Of a stretch of DNA of 64,000 nt, positions 9,996 to 20,666 are shown in pieces. Both the position numbers and the translations under genes were made by a program. The notes beneath the pieces are model-generated. The model saw only the letters and a list, made by a program, of their open reading frames with translations. It was not told the origin of the DNA and did not search any database. Each line of letters begins with the position of its first letter. Within the stretch, counting starts at the first letter, position 1. This stretch comes from Streptococcus respiraculi. GTDB lineage: Bacteria; Bacillota; Bacilli; Lactobacillales; Streptococcaceae. Location: the NCBI RefSeq assembly GCF_003595525.1, contig NZ_CP022680.1, forward strand, positions 1,514,001 to 1,578,000, given 5' to 3'.

Positions 9996-10955
9996 ATGCC
10001 AGCACAAAGAAGTCGTTCGACTCGAAACCACAAAAAACGCCGCAACCATACAAAAGGTCTATGGGCTGCAATCAGTACCTTACTACTCATTCTACTGGCT
10101 ATCGTTTTTTATCTCAATCGTGACAACATTCTAGCAGTTATACAGCCAAGCACTCGAGAAAGCCAAACAGTAGCTACAAAGTCAGCTGCCACATCCACTA
10201 GCCAAGGAGCAACTAGAGAGACAAGTGAAGCAAGTTCGTTAAGTAGTGAGGACATTACCTGGGAAAAACAAGCCGAACCTGTCAAAATTCCCATACTCAT
10301 GTACCACGCTGTCCATGTCATGGCGCCTGAAGAGGCTGCCAACGCCAACCTGATTGTTGATCCGACGACATTTGAAAGTCATCTCAAGGCCTTTCAAGAA
10401 GCAGGCTACTACACACTTACTCCTGAAGAAACCTATAAAATCTTGACCGAAAATGTATTACCAAAGGGCAAAAAAGTCGTTTGGCTCACCTTTGATGATA
10501 GCTTGTGGGATTTCTACAGCATTGCTTATCCACTGCTCAAGCAATACAACATGAAAGCAACCAATAATGTCATCACAGGGGTGACCGACACCCAGCCAGA
10601 CCATCTGACCTTGGAACAAATCAAAGAAATGCGAGACAATGGCATGTCCTTCCAGAGCCATACCGTCAATCACCCGGATTTGGAATATAGCTCGCTAGAA
10701 GCTCAAAATACGGAACTAAAAGATTCCAAGTCCTACCTTGACCAAGAGCTCAATCAAGACACCATCGCAATCGCCTACCCCGCAGGTCGCTATTCTGATC
10801 AGACTATCAAAACGGTCGAAGAAGCTCAGTACAAACTCGGGGTAACCACCAACGAAGGACTTGCTTCTGCGGCAAATGGTCTCCTCACCCTCAACCGCGT
10901 CCGCATCCTCCCTGTCACAACGGCCGAAGGACTGCTACAGACGATTGGGCAATAA
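9996..10955 (+). CDS. Membrane-anchored polysaccharide deacetylase (CE4/NodB family)
   Basis: 319 residues. A basic N-terminus is followed by one membrane segment (about 23-41), then a Ser/Thr-rich stalk and a NodB homology domain from about residue 95. Metal and catalytic motifs: LTFDDS near residue 165, SHTVNHPDL near 220 (H-x3-H), and AYPAGRY near 258. These enzymes remove N- or O-acetyl groups from surface glycans; peptidoglycan N-acetylglucosamine is one possible target. It is shorter than pneumococcal PgdA and lacks that enzyme's extra domains, so I give no symbol. It is the only plus-strand gene of the first 30 kb and is flanked by a terminator. Confidence 0.88.
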   Translation: MPAQRSRSTRNHKKRRNHTKGLWAAISTLLLILLAIVFYLNRDNILAVIQPSTRESQTVATKSAATSTSQGATRETSEASSLSSEDITWEKQAEPVKIPILMYHAVHVMAPEEAANANLIVDPTTFESHLKAFQEAGYYTLTPEETYKILTENVLPKGKKVVWLTFDDSLWDFYSIAYPLLKQYNMKATNNVITGVTDTQPDHLTLEQIKEMRDNGMSFQSHTVNHPDLEYSSLEAQNTELKDSKSYLDQELNQDTIAIAYPAGRYSDQTIKTVEEAQYKLGVTTNEGLASAANGLLTLNRVRILPVTTAEGLLQTIGQ

Positions 10956-10978
10956 ATGAAAGCTAGAAGCCTTGTTAG

Positions 10979-10997
10979 CCACCAGCTTAGCTGGTGG
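10979..10997 (+). terminator. Terminator of the deacetylase gene
   Basis: 8-bp GC-rich stem CCACCAGC / GCTGGTGG with a 3-nt loop, then TTTTCTTGTTCTT on the plus strand, about 25 nt after the stop. Confidence 0.85.
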
Positions 10998-11042
10998 TTT
11001 TCTTGTTCTTCTCTGCGAGAAGAACTGGCTTGAAGCCATAAT

Positions 11043-11086
11043 AAAAAACGAGCTTGGGACAAAAAGTGTCCAGGCTCGTTTTTTTA
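11043..11086. terminator. Second hairpin terminator, usable on both strands
   Basis: Stem AAAACGAGC / GCTCGTTTT with an inner partial stem around GGGACAAAAAGTGTCC. It is flanked by A-tract and T-tract, so it could act in either direction. Confidence 0.75.
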
Positions 11087-11228
11087 TACTTTGAATAGTT
11101 TGGCATATATCAATAGTCAGAGAAGTAACTATTAATACCTAAACCTAGAAACTAGAGAGCGAGGACAGTCCACCGAACCGTTAATACTTGAGCCTAGAAA
11201 TGAGAACGCAAAATTAACAAAATCGATT

Positions 11229-11378
11229 TCATCGTAAGGCGTCTGCCGTATAAAGTGCAGGAGCAATATCAGAAGCCTCAATCGTCACCACTTTCTGCGA
11301 TAACTGCTCTGTCAATATGCAACCAATTTCTTTCATCGATGATGTGTCAAAAAGAATCGACTTTAAAATCGTGTCTCC
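11229..11378 (-). pseudogene. Remnant of an unidentified gene (C-terminal fragment)
   Basis: The minus strand is open for about 48 codons ending in TGA at 11229, with protein-like composition (for example [20 protein letters not shown]). There is no start codon with an RBS, and nothing matching upstream. It reads like the tail of a decayed gene; I do not recognise the family. The rest of 11090-11448 shows nothing else that I can support. Confidence 0.3.
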
Positions 11379-11449
11379 TAAAACCTCTCCCTAACTTTTC
11401 ATCTTAACCTATTGTCACTAGCCTTTTTCAGCGCCCTTTGTAATGTAAA

Positions 11450-11483
11450 AACAAGAGACCGTGCTCAAAACCAGTCTCTTGTT
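11450..11483 (-). terminator. Terminator of the lac operon
   Basis: Stem AACAAGAGACC / AGTCTCTTGTT (one mismatch) followed by TTTTACATT on the minus strand, 30 nt past the lacG stop. Confidence 0.85.
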
Positions 11484-11512
11484 ATGTCAAAACGTTGACT
11501 ATTAAACAATTT

Positions 11513-12925
<1,413 letters not shown>

Positions 12926-12931
12926 TCACTC

Positions 12932-14617
12932 CTAATTTTCTAACTGTTGCTGAACAAAAGCAAGAGCTCCCTTACCGTCACGCGTTAACTTAATGTACTC
13001 AGCCCCTTCTGTTTTCGCCAATCGAATATTTAGCGCATCTGTTTCTTGTTTCATATCGGCATAGTTTGAAGCCACTTGAGGCGCAAGGATGACTAGGTCA
13101 TATTCTGGTAGGATCTCACGGTGAGCACCATAACTTCCTGCCGCAGCTGTTACAGGTACGCCATATTCTTTTGCTGCTTTGGTGAGAGCATTGGCCAATA
13201 AACCACTGGTTCCACCACCTGCACAGAGCACCAACACATTGGTTTCCTTGGTGATTGTCTTATCAGACAACTGACGTTCAAGAATAGCATCTGCTTTTGC
13301 AGTATTAAAATTCGCTGCTACTTTTTCATGAAGCTGATTATTTTCCTTACCTGCTTTTTCCTCAGCCAAAATTTGGTGGTCATACACCTTTAAGAATGGA
13401 TAGTAAATCACAATATCTACTACGACCAACAAAGCAGCAAGAACAAAGGCTAGAGGTGCAAAGTTTGTCCCCATAATGATACCCAGTGGTCCAGGTGTTG
13501 TCCACGGTAAATTAACACTGAAACTGTTCATGCCCAATGTATCAACAAAGAATTTGAAAATCCAGACATTAACAATCGGCGCGAAAATGAAGGGAACAAA
13601 GAACACAGGATTCAAAACAATTGGCGCTCCAAACAAAATCGGCTCATTGACACCAAAGAAGGTCGGAACAACGGAAGCACGTCCAATCGCCTTATTACGC
13701 TCGGATTTACAAAACCACATAAACATGAACGGTACGACTAAAGTTGCTCCTGTCCCCCCCATGGTAACAATAAACATCTGTGTACCAGAAGTAAGCACTT
13801 TATCTGCATGCTGACCTGCTTGTAACAATTGAAAGTTTGTTTCAATATTGGCATAAGTAATGGCCGCAATGGCAGGCTCAACAATAGACGGACCATGAAT
13901 TCCGACAAACCAGAAGAGGGCATAGGCACCAAAAATAATGGTAATGCCTAAGTAACCGTCTGCTGCTGTAAATAATGGTTCAAAGAGTTTTAAAATAGCT
14001 TCAGCTACGCTCGTTCCCACAGCATGACGAATTCCCAAATCAATAGCATAGATGCCTAAAATAGTAATAGCATATGGAATAATGTCCTTAAATACTTGTG
14101 AAATATTTGGCGGTACTTCCTCTGGCATCCGAATCGTGATATTATTTTTTACACAAACTCGATAAACATTTACTGTAACAAAAGCGGCTACAAAGGCTGT
14201 TAACAAACCTTTTGTCCCCATATAGCCATTTGCAAAACCACCTTCAATACCATCTGAAGCAAGGAGCAAGAAGCCAGAGATTGATGCAATCATTGTAGAA
14301 ATAAAGTTGATTTGATTTGTTTTAGGCAAATCACGGTTGATATTATCTGTCAGAGATTTTGCAGTTGTCCCTGCTACTAATACCGCCACAATCCCCATGG
14401 TATAGCCATAAGGCTTCATAATCATACCGACTGCTTCATCCGACCACTTGAAACCAAAAATATTTGGCACAAAAGCAACGAGTAAGAAAATACTTGAAAA
14501 TAGAATGGCTGGAATAGCTGCTATAAAACCATCACGAATGGCACGCAAGTAGATATTCCGTGAAATTTTCTCAAAAAGAGGTTTTCCTCTCTCAATTTGT
14601 TCAATCAGTTTATTCAT
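12932..14617 (-). CDS. lacE: Lactose-specific PTS component EIICB
   Basis: 561 residues. The membrane domain EIIC (about 1-420) has the lactose/cellobiose-family pattern, including [18 protein letters not shown] linker follows, then a cytosolic EIIB domain (about 458-561) whose phosphorylated cysteine is Cys465 in [11 protein letters not shown]. It imports lactose as lactose-6-phosphate. The start overlaps the lacF end by 8 nt and is preceded by AAGGGGAT. Confidence 0.97.
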   Translation of the reverse strand: MNKLIEQIERGKPLFEKISRNIYLRAIRDGFIAAIPAILFSSIFLLVAFVPNIFGFKWSDEAVGMIMKPYGYTMGIVAVLVAGTTAKSLTDNINRDLPKTNQINFISTMIASISGFLLLASDGIEGGFANGYMGTKGLLTAFVAAFVTVNVYRVCVKNNITIRMPEEVPPNISQVFKDIIPYAITILGIYAIDLGIRHAVGTSVAEAILKLFEPLFTAADGYLGITIIFGAYALFWFVGIHGPSIVEPAIAAITYANIETNFQLLQAGQHADKVLTSGTQMFIVTMGGTGATLVVPFMFMWFCKSERNKAIGRASVVPTFFGVNEPILFGAPIVLNPVFFVPFIFAPIVNVWIFKFFVDTLGMNSFSVNLPWTTPGPLGIIMGTNFAPLAFVLAALLVVVDIVIYYPFLKVYDHQILAEEKAGKENNQLHEKVAANFNTAKADAILERQLSDKTITKETNVLVLCAGGGTSGLLANALTKAAKEYGVPVTAAAGSYGAHREILPEYDLVILAPQVASNYADMKQETDALNIRLAKTEGAEYIKLTRDGKGALAFVQQQLEN

Positions 14618-14933
14618 GATTTAATCCCCTTTTATATAATTCAATCATATGTGACATCATATCTTTTAACAATAAGGTCGTCATCAAATGATCCTGACCG
14701 TGCATCAAGGTCACGCTAAATGCTAAATCTTCTCCAGCTGCTTCTTTTTGAAGAAGAGCTGTTTGGGTGTGGTGAGCTTCTACAATACATTCATTTGCCG
14801 CGACAATCAACTGCTCTGCGCGGTCAAACTCGCCTTTTTGAGCCGCTGTCAATGCCTCCAATAATTTGGATCTGGCGTCTCCTGCAAAGGCAACAATTTC
14901 AAAACCAAGTAATGTAATTTCTTCTCTATTCAT
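14610..14933 (-). CDS. lacF: Lactose-specific PTS component EIIA
   Basis: 107 residues, a three-helix EIIA of the lactose/chitobiose class. His78 in LMHGQDHLM is the probable phosphorylation site; Asp81 and His82 follow as in other LacF proteins. It passes phosphate from HPr to LacE. RBS AAGGAGG precedes the ATG at 14933. It lies 43 nt after lacT in the same operon. Confidence 0.95.
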   Translation of the reverse strand: MNREEITLLGFEIVAFAGDARSKLLEALTAAQKGEFDRAEQLIVAANECIVEAHHTQTALLQKEAAGEDLAFSVTLMHGQDHLMTTLLLKDMMSHMIELYKRGLNHE

Positions 14934-14976
14934 GTTATTTCCTCCTTGTGATATGGTTGATGAAAGAGTATTTTAT

Positions 14977-15810
14977 TTATAGTAAACGTTGAATATGAAG
15001 GACGATGTACATTTTTTCGCCTTCGTTTGAGGTCATTCCCAGTTCGTGTGTAATCAAATCATGGATTCGTGTCCCTAGAGCATAGGCCTTAGGATAAGCT
15101 AGTTTCATGGTAGCTACCATTTGTTCTAATGAGGAAGTGCCATCCCTTTCCTTATCTGCATAGCGGATAAAGTAGGTCAAATGAATCATCAAACGGTCAT
15201 AGAACTTGCTATTTTCTTTGGTTCTCAAAATACCATATGTGGCTAATTCTCGCTCAACCAAGGACAAGACCATCTGCAAAGTTTCTACTTTTAGGATTTG
15301 CTCTTCTGTTTTCTCACCTTTCGCATTAATGAAATGCAGGGCAATTCGACCGATTTCATCATCTGGAAAGTCTTGGAGAATTTTTTGACGGAAAATAGCC
15401 AAGGCTTCTGCTGCAATTTGATATTCAATCGGGTAATCTTGCAGCATATTCGGGAGCTTGCTTTCCTGATAGGTCTGATCTAAGACTGCTTTATAGGCAC
15501 AATGGATATGAGTTGTTAAGGTAATATAGATATAATCTTGTACAGGATAGTCATATTGCTGTGATAGCTGATCAATAGCCTGATAAGTAACTGTAATAAA
15601 GTCGAGTGGAACATCTTTTAGCAACATCAAGAAATGGTCCTTGGATTCGGAATTTTTGAGGGAAAAGACCTTTTCAATTTTATGAGCAATCACTAGGTCT
15701 CCTTTTTTCTTCTGAAAGGCAACCCCCATCCCCATAACAACAGACTGCTCTCCTCGTTCATTTTTGACTAAAGCCGCATTATTATTTAAAGGTTGTACAA
15801 TACGATACAT
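14977..15810 (-). CDS. lacT: lac operon transcriptional antiterminator (BglG/SacY family)
   Basis: 277 residues. The N-terminal RNA-binding CAT domain (about 1-58, MYRIVQPLNNNAALVK) is followed by two PTS regulation domains (about 70-170 and 175-277) with conserved histidines (THIHCAYK, ALHFINAKG, HLTYFIRYADK, HDLITHELG). Phosphorylation there by PTS enzymes sets its activity. It should bind the RAT site directly upstream and prevent termination before lacT-lacF-lacE-lacG when lactose is present. Confidence 0.95.
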   Translation of the reverse strand: MYRIVQPLNNNAALVKNERGEQSVVMGMGVAFQKKKGDLVIAHKIEKVFSLKNSESKDHFLMLLKDVPLDFITVTYQAIDQLSQQYDYPVQDYIYITLTTHIHCAYKAVLDQTYQESKLPNMLQDYPIEYQIAAEALAIFRQKILQDFPDDEIGRIALHFINAKGEKTEEQILKVETLQMVLSLVERELATYGILRTKENSKFYDRLMIHLTYFIRYADKERDGTSSLEQMVATMKLAYPKAYALGTRIHDLITHELGMTSNEGEKMYIVLHIQRLL

Positions 15811-15845
15811 CTACAAAATAATCTCCTTTATCTTTCAAAATACAA

Positions 15846-15896
15846 AAGACCACAAATGAGCTAAGGATGTTCCCACCCCTATTCATCTGCGGTCTT
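15846..15896 (-). terminator. Conditional terminator in the lacT leader
   Basis: Long stem AAGACCGCAGATGA / TCATTTGTGGTCTT (two G-U type mismatches) followed by TTTGTATTTT on the minus strand, upstream of the lacT RBS. Its 5' arm overlaps the RAT, so LacT binding and terminator folding exclude each other. Confidence 0.88.
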
Positions 15897-15920
15897 GCCT
15901 AATTTTCTTAGTTACAATCC
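15891..15920 (-). promoter_or_regulatory. RAT (ribonucleic antiterminator) site for LacT
   Basis: A 30-nt segment starting GGATTGTAACTAAG and ending AGGCAAGACC on the minus strand. It has the layout of known SacY/BglG-family RATs (GGATTGTtACT...GGCAaaACC) and overlaps the 5' arm of the terminator. Confidence 0.88.
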
Positions 15921-15943
15921 ACTCTATACAAACTAATGAAACA

Positions 15944-15980
15944 ATTATATCACGAAAAAATATTCTTGTAAACCTTTACA
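15944..15980 (-). promoter_or_regulatory. lacT promoter with cre-like palindrome over the -35
   Basis: -35 TTTACA (15967-15972) and -10 TATAAT (15944-15949) are separated by 17 bp. The palindrome TGTAAAGGTTTACA (15967-15980) covers the -35 and resembles a CcpA site (TGTAAACGTTTACA) with one changed central base. It begins 2 nt from the lacD stop. So lacTFEG can be transcribed apart from lacABD and is probably glucose-repressed. Confidence 0.75.
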
Positions 15981-15981
15981 T

Positions 15982-16977
15982 TTATCCGCGTAAACGGACT
16001 CTTTCTTTCCATGAGGACGCTGTTGCAGCAAGCACTTCATTCAGAGACTCAATATTCTTGCGCCCTGTTGTTCTCAGCCAATTTCGAGCTGCTTCTTCGC
16101 CTTCTTCCATGTAAATTTGAACGGAGTCAGCCCAAGTCGCGCGTCCGCACAAGACACCATTGAAAGCCGCTCCAGATTCATGAGCAAATTGCAAGGTTTC
16201 TTGGAAAAGGCTAGCCGACACACCCGCGCTCAAATAGATATAAGGCAGGGGAGTTGCCGCATCTTGCTCTTTGAAGTAGGCCGCAGCTTCTTCGCGTGTA
16301 TACACGATTTCATTGCCTTGTGCAAATCCTTCAACATAAGCCATATTGACTGGGACTTCTACTTTCAAGACATCTACTCCAAAAGATTTATCAGAGAACA
16401 CTCTCATTGCTTCAATGACTTTTCTCGGTTTGACCTTAGCAAACTCTGGACTGCTAGCATCTGGAATATGTTCATCGTAGCTCAAGATTTCCAAGAAGAA
16501 AGGAAGACCTTCAGCAGCACATTCTGAACCCAAGCGTTCGATGTAGGCATGCTTTTGTAAATTAACGTATGGATCTCCGTCTACATCATAGTACAAAAGG
16601 AACTTGATAGCATCTGCCCCCTCTTTTTTGAGGCGTTTGACCGACCATTCGACCAAGCAATCCGGTAAGCGGCTAGTGCTAGTTACATCGTAACCTGTCT
16701 TTTCGTAGGCTAATAATAATCCTGACTGACTATCACGGATATGAGAAGCCGGAAGACCGTACTCTGGATCAAGCAAGATAGACGATGAATACGGCGTTAG
16801 CTCTTCTGATACAATGCTTTTTAAGAGTTCAATATCTTCAACTGTAGGCTCTGTAGCCTGGTACTTGGCCATCATTTTTTTCAGAGCACCTCGCTGGTCA
16901 AAGGCAAGAGCAGAGATAATTCCCTCTTGGTTACTGACCTTTTCCATTAGGGTATACTTTTGATTTTCTATTGTCAT
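15982..16977 (-). CDS. lacD: Tagatose 1,6-bisphosphate aldolase
   Basis: 331 residues, class I aldolase. It splits tagatose-1,6-bisphosphate into glyceraldehyde-3-phosphate and dihydroxyacetone phosphate. Lys205 in [10 protein letters not shown] is the Schiff-base lysine, matching the numbering known for streptococcal Lac[14 protein letters not shown] near residue 25 is typical of the family. RBS AGGTGG precedes the ATG. It follows lacB by only 29 nt; the kinase gene lacC that normally separates them is absent. Confidence 0.95.
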   Translation of the reverse strand: MTIENQKYTLMEKVSNQEGIISALAFDQRGALKKMMAKYQATEPTVEDIELLKSIVSEELTPYSSSILLDPEYGLPASHIRDSQSGLLLAYEKTGYDVTSTSRLPDCLVEWSVKRLKKEGADAIKFLLYYDVDGDPYVNLQKHAYIERLGSECAAEGLPFFLEILSYDEHIPDASSPEFAKVKPRKVIEAMRVFSDKSFGVDVLKVEVPVNMAYVEGFAQGNEIVYTREEAAAYFKEQDAATPLPYIYLSAGVSASLFQETLQFAHESGAAFNGVLCGRATWADSVQIYMEEGEEAARNWLRTTGRKNIESLNEVLAATASSWKERVRLRG

Positions 16978-17006
16978 CTTCTATTCCACCTATCTAGTCT
17001 CTCGAC

Positions 17007-17522
17007 CTAGTCATGGTACTCGCCGCGATTCCATTTTTCAATGAATTCGTCAAAGAAAGTACTGTCTGTTTGATCCTGGTTGATGGTTTCGATTTTAGCT
17101 AGTTTTTCAATCAGATGTTTGTTTTCATCTGTCGGTTGGTATTCTGCTTGAATGAAGGCATCAATGATATCACACATTAACAATTCACCAGTCACTTTCG
17201 CACCAAAACCGATGACATTTGCGTTTAACTCTGTTTTGGCATAGAGAGCTGATGTCATATCTCGAACAAGTGCTGAACGGACACCTGGCACTTTGTTTAC
17301 TGCGTTGTTGATTCCAACACCTGTTCCACAAATACAGATTCCCAAATCCGCCTGACCACTGACAACGGCTTCTCCAACCTTTTTCCCAAAAATCGGATAA
17401 TGGGTTCTGACACTATCATAAGTCCCACAATCAAGCACCTCATAGCCTTGATTTTTCAAATAATTGACCACTGCGATTTTTTCATAGGTCACAATATGAT
17501 CGCATCCAATTGCAATTTTCAT
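17007..17522 (-). CDS. lacB: Galactose-6-phosphate isomerase, subunit LacB
   Basis: 171 residues, RpiB/LacAB sugar isomerase family. With LacA it converts galactose-6-phosphate to tagatose-6-phosphate. The catalytic cysteine is in [10 protein letters not shown] (Cys65), and [13 protein letters not shown] is a family motif. LacA lacks the cysteine, so LacB supplies the active site of the heteromer. RBS GGAGAAA lies just upstream. Confidence 0.95.
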   Translation of the reverse strand: MKIAIGCDHIVTYEKIAVVNYLKNQGYEVLDCGTYDSVRTHYPIFGKKVGEAVVSGQADLGICICGTGVGINNAVNKVPGVRSALVRDMTSALYAKTELNANVIGFGAKVTGELLMCDIIDAFIQAEYQPTDENKHLIEKLAKIETINQDQTDSTFFDEFIEKWNRGEYHD

Positions 17523-17548
17523 CTTTTTCTCCTTTATCTACGCTAAAC

Positions 17549-17971
17549 CTAACACATCTTATTTAGCATATCGACACGAATCTGGTGACGACCGCCGTCA
17601 TAGACACCTTCGACAAATCCTTTGACGATATTTTTTGCCAAACTTTCCCCAACAATCTCACTACCGATGGTAATGATACGGGAGTTATTGTGACCTCGTG
17701 TCATATAGGCAGAGCGTTCGTCTGAGACTTCTGCTGCAATCATGCCCTTGATTTTGGTAGCGGTCATGAAAGAACCGACTCCGTAAGCATCAATTGCAAT
17801 TCCTAGATTTCCCTCTTGTCGATTAACTTCCTGCGCAATAGCTAAGGTAGTATCGACAAAATCTTTGCCACTACTTACATCAAGCACGGGATAGCCCAAC
17901 TCAATAAGAAAGACTTGAAGAACGTTTTTTAGCTTTTCTCCTGCTGGATCAGCACCAATAATAATTGTCAT
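17549..17971 (-). CDS. lacA: Galactose-6-phosphate isomerase, subunit LacA
   Basis: 140 residues starting [11 protein letters not shown]. An in-frame extension to 18037 is rejected because family members start here and GGAGAAAACA precedes this ATG. It is the partner of LacB. The position equivalent to the catalytic cysteine is in [10 protein letters not shown] and is not cysteine. [11 protein letters not shown] and [15 protein letters not shown] are LacA hallmarks. First gene of the operon, behind the LacR-region promoter. Confidence 0.95.
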   Translation of the reverse strand: MTIIIGADPAGEKLKNVLQVFLIELGYPVLDVSSGKDFVDTTLAIAQEVNRQEGNLGIAIDAYGVGSFMTATKIKGMIAAEVSDERSAYMTRGHNNSRIITIGSEIVGESLAKNIVKGFVEGVYDGGRHQIRVDMLNKMC

Positions 17972-18012
17972 TGTTTTCTCCTTGTAGGTCTTGTATATTC
18001 TTCCGGAAAAAA

Positions 18013-18110
18013 TGTTTTGCAAAACAGGTAAAAGCAACTCGCTTTTATGTTTGTATTATACATAAAACTCAACACAAAGTCAACATATTTTGTTTACATT
18101 TTTGTTTATT
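18013..18110 (-). promoter_or_regulatory. lac operon promoter and probable LacR operator region
   Basis: -35 TTGACT (18078-18083) and -10 TATAAT (18055-18060), spacer 17. Upstream, AAACAAAAATG and AAACAAAATATG repeat in the same direction about 15 bp apart, the kind of direct repeat bound by DeoR-family LacR. The leader contains a perfect 14-bp palindrome TGTTTTGCAAAACA (18013-18026) and a small hairpin AAAAGCGAGTTGCTTTT. Promoter firm; operator assignment inferred. Confidence 0.7.
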
Positions 18111-18120
18111 TCAACAATAA

Positions 18121-18149
18121 AACAGCAGGTTGTTCCAATCACTGCTGTT
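18121..18149 (-). terminator. Terminator of lacR
   Basis: 8-bp stem AACAGCAG / CTGCTGTT followed by TTTTATTG on the minus strand, 7 nt after the lacR stop. It separates lacR from the lacA promoter. Confidence 0.75.
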
Positions 18150-18155
18150 CAACTA

Positions 18156-18917
18156 TTATTCACTAATCACTTCTGTATAGGCTGTTAGGTGGCGATACTG
18201 TTCTTCGTCCGCTAAATGTGTACTAATCACAGCGGTTACATCTTTTAATTGACAGAAAGTGGTAAAATCTTCCTTGCCAATTTTACTGGAATCAATCAGC
18301 AAATATTTCTCCAAGGAATGCTTGAGGGCGAGCTGTTGAGTGTAGGCTTCTGTCAGAGTAGAGGTCATGACGTCATTTCCTTTAACAGCATTGCTACTAA
18401 AAAACATCTTACTAAAGTGCATTTTTTCTAGGATTGTATTAGTCATCTCACCAACAAATGATTCGGTTACTTGGCGCCATTCACCGCCAAGAAGAAAGAC
18501 TTGAAAATCTTCTGATTTCTTCTGAGATAAGATGGTAAAAATAGGGAGGCAATTAGTAATCACTGTTAGTTTTGAATTGCTAATAGCCTCTGCAAGACAG
18601 GCAACAGTAGTACCTGGTCCCAAGAAAATCGTATCACCATCTTCAATCAGACTGGCTGCTGTTGCAGCAATCGCTCGCTTGGTCTCAATATTTTGCACAT
18701 GCTTTTCTGAATGAGAAAACTCCCTCAACTGAAAGGCCTTGTTGCTTCTCGCACCACCATGAATCTTGGTTAACACTCCCTTGTTCTCAAGCTCGCTGAA
18801 GTCTCTTCGGACAGTCATGTCCGTCACATTTAGCAAATCGACAATCTCTGAAATGCGAATTGTCCCTTTTTTATGCACTAATCGAGTAATTTCTTCTAGT
18901 CGCTCTTGTTTGTTCAT
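18156..18917 (-). CDS. lacR: Lactose phosphotransferase system repressor (DeoR family)
   Basis: 253 residues. The N-terminal winged helix-turn-helix (about 5-57, [22 protein letters not shown]) binds DNA. The C-terminal DeoR sensor domain (about 75-250) has [15 protein letters not shown] and the [13 protein letters not shown] motif, and in characterised LacR proteins responds to tagatose-6-phosphate. It is upstream of and codirectional with lacABD and separated from them by its own terminator. A DeoR-type fruR lies at 44400; context distinguishes the two. Confidence 0.93.
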   Translation of the reverse strand: MNKQERLEEITRLVHKKGTIRISEIVDLLNVTDMTVRRDFSELENKGVLTKIHGGARSNKAFQLREFSHSEKHVQNIETKRAIAATAASLIEDGDTIFLGPGTTVACLAEAISNSKLTVITNCLPIFTILSQKKSEDFQVFLLGGEWRQVTESFVGEMTNTILEKMHFSKMFFSSNAVKGNDVMTSTLTEAYTQQLALKHSLEKYLLIDSSKIGKEDFTTFCQLKDVTAVISTHLADEEQYRHLTAYTEVISE

Positions 18918-19033
18918 CTCTTGCCCCCTTGTTTTTTACTTTATTATATCAAATTTTGATAAAAATGTTGAAAAAAACAACATCGAATGTTTGATTTGGG
19001 AAAATAACAAGATATGGAAAACGGATGGTTACG

Positions 19034-19200
19034 ACTTAGAACCTGTATTTATAAACGAAGTAATTCTAATCGGGATCCTATTTTACAATAATCAAGGCGT
19101 TTTTTTGAAGGAATACTGACTGTATTTCGAAAAAAGTAATGATGAATAGCGAATAATAAGCCCTAAATAGAGTTGCTAAGTTGTGAATACAGGTTCTTAA
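19034..19200. repeat. Interspersed inverted-repeat element, copy 1
   Basis: The left end ACTTAGAACCTGTATTTATAA (21 bp, shown as ends) matches the right end TTGTGAATACAGGTTCTTAA as an inverted repeat. After the left end comes CGAAGTAATTCTAATC. A 62-bp relative with both ends and the same adjacent sequence is at 52921-52982. No coding content. The right end overlaps the stop codon of the HAD gene at 19197. Confidence 0.65.
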
Positions 19201-20036
19201 ATCAAACCTAACCTTTCAAAAGCATGATAAAGCCCGTCGTGTTCAACATCATCTGTCACCATATCAGCCATGGCTAGAATTTCAGAACCTCCATTTCCCA
19301 TTGCTACACCGATAGCACAATACTCCAACATCGGAATGTCAATTTTCGCATCTCCAAAGGCAATGGTATCTTCTTGAGGGTGTCCGAGATGTTCCAATAG
19401 AACCTTAATAGCGCGTGCCTTATCTAAATTTTTGATTCCTAAGTCACCAAAGAGTGCAGTCTCACCACGACCACCCCAGGTATTGGCTGCTAATTGTGGA
19501 AAGGCCTCTTTGGAGTCCAAATGGTCTTGGTAAGAAGAGAGAATAAAGCTGATTTTATTGAGGTCATCGCGGTAGAGTTCCTCACCAAAAACCAGACCGT
19601 GAATCATGTCACCAACTTCTAAATCTTCTACTTGTTCAGCTGGTATCCCCTTACCAAGCATGTAAGTGTGAAGAACTGGCTTTCCCTTTTCTTGAAACTG
19701 GTTACTCGCAAAAAGTCCGTTATTGCTTTCAAGATAGAACTCGAGTCCTCTGTCGTAAAGCCAGTCCACGACTGCAATGGCATCTTCTTTTGCAATTAAC
19801 TGGTGCATGATGACTTGTCCATGGTGTTCTACATAGGAGCCATTTCCCCCAATCATACCATCGATGCCGATTTCCCAAATGTCTGTCTGCATCTCTGCTC
19901 GGCTACGTCCTGTACAGACATAGACCAAGTGACCATTTTTTCTTGCCTTCTGAATGGCTGTCACCGCGCTAGATGGAATGCGGTTGTGATAGTCCACCAA
20001 GGTACCATCTACATCTAGAAAAATGATTTTTTTCAT
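19197..20036 (-). CDS. Cof-type HAD-superfamily phosphatase
   Basis: 279 residues. Motif I FLDVDGTLVDYH (Asp8 nucleophile) is at the N-terminus. Motif II is VCTGRSRAE, and motif IV GDAKIDIPMLEYC carries the metal-binding acids. The long cap (about 85-190) marks subfamily IIB (Cof/SupH/YidA). These enzymes dephosphorylate sugar phosphates or flavin/pyridoxal cofactors; the substrate cannot be read from sequence. It is 1 nt after the phosphatase gene at 20038, so they form an operon. The stop codon lies inside the end of a repeat element, so the original 3' end may have been altered. Confidence 0.9.
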   Translation of the reverse strand: MKKIIFLDVDGTLVDYHNRIPSSAVTAIQKARKNGHLVYVCTGRSRAEMQTDIWEIGIDGMIGGNGSYVEHHGQVIMHQLIAKEDAIAVVDWLYDRGLEFYLESNNGLFASNQFQEKGKPVLHTYMLGKGIPAEQVEDLEVGDMIHGLVFGEELYRDDLNKISFILSSYQDHLDSKEAFPQLAANTWGGRGETALFGDLGIKNLDKARAIKVLLEHLGHPQEDTIAFGDAKIDIPMLEYCAIGVAMGNGGSEILAMADMVTDDVEHDGLYHAFERLGLI

Positions 20037-20037
20037 C

Positions 20038-20649
20038 CTATTCTCCTTCTTTAAAGGAATGCACCTTAAACTCTTCTGCCGGAAGAATTACTTCTGCCAA
20101 GGTCAAGTAATCGTCTGTCAAGGTCCATTTTAGAATTGCACAATTACTAAATCGAAGTTCTGGTGGAAATTCAAGCTTCAATAATTGAATTAGGCCCCAC
20201 ATAGCCGCTCCGTGGCTGACAAATAAGCAAGGACCGTGGCGATGAGACATCGTGTCCAAAAGTGTTTGACGAACACGCCTTCCGACTGCGATAATATCCT
20301 CTCCACCATAGGGAACCAACAAATCCTCAAACGATTTCGCATTTGGTCGATGTTTGGGCAATAACATTTCAGATTGGGCTTCAAAAATCCCAAAGTTCAT
20401 TTCTTTAATGCCCTTTAATTGTGTTATTTCATCTGTCCTTGCTACAATTTTTGCCGTATCTGTTGCCCGTTCTTGGGTGGAGCTGTAAACAGCTTCAAAA
20501 TGCACCCCTTCCCGCTCAAAGTAGTCTGCAACGGTTTGTGCCTGGGCGATTCCATTTTCTGTCAAGGGAGAATCTGACCAGCCCTGCACACGTCTTTGCG
20601 TATTAAAGAAGGTTTCTCCATGCCTCATTACATAAAAGGTCTTTGCCAT
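20038..20649 (-). CDS. Histidine phosphatase (phosphoglycerate mutase-like)
   Basis: 203 residues. The RHGET motif (MRHGETFFNTQRRVQGW) at residues 9-13 holds the phospho-accepting histidine. The second histidine is in FVSHGAAMWGL near residue 145. Branch-1 histidine phosphatase fold; the short length excludes the glycolytic GpmA mutase, so a broad phosphatase or GpmB-like role is more likely. It heads a two-gene operon with the HAD phosphatase. Confidence 0.88.
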   Translation of the reverse strand: MAKTFYVMRHGETFFNTQRRVQGWSDSPLTENGIAQAQTVADYFEREGVHFEAVYSSTQERATDTAKIVARTDEITQLKGIKEMNFGIFEAQSEMLLPKHRPNAKSFEDLLVPYGGEDIIAVGRRVRQTLLDTMSHRHGPCLFVSHGAAMWGLIQLLKLEFPPELRFSNCAILKWTLTDDYLTLAEVILPAEEFKVHSFKEGE

Positions 20650-20666
20650 TATCTATCCTTTCTCGA

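Noticed and set aside
13476..13814. 112-codon plus-strand ORF
   Set aside because: Antisense to lacE with no start signals or recognisable motifs.
16117..16527. 136-codon plus-strand ORF
   Set aside because: Antisense to lacD; no RBS and no family resemblance.
19007..19119. Plus-strand reading frame ending VFLKEY
   Set aside because: It runs through an inverted-repeat element and the lacR upstream region; no RBS.
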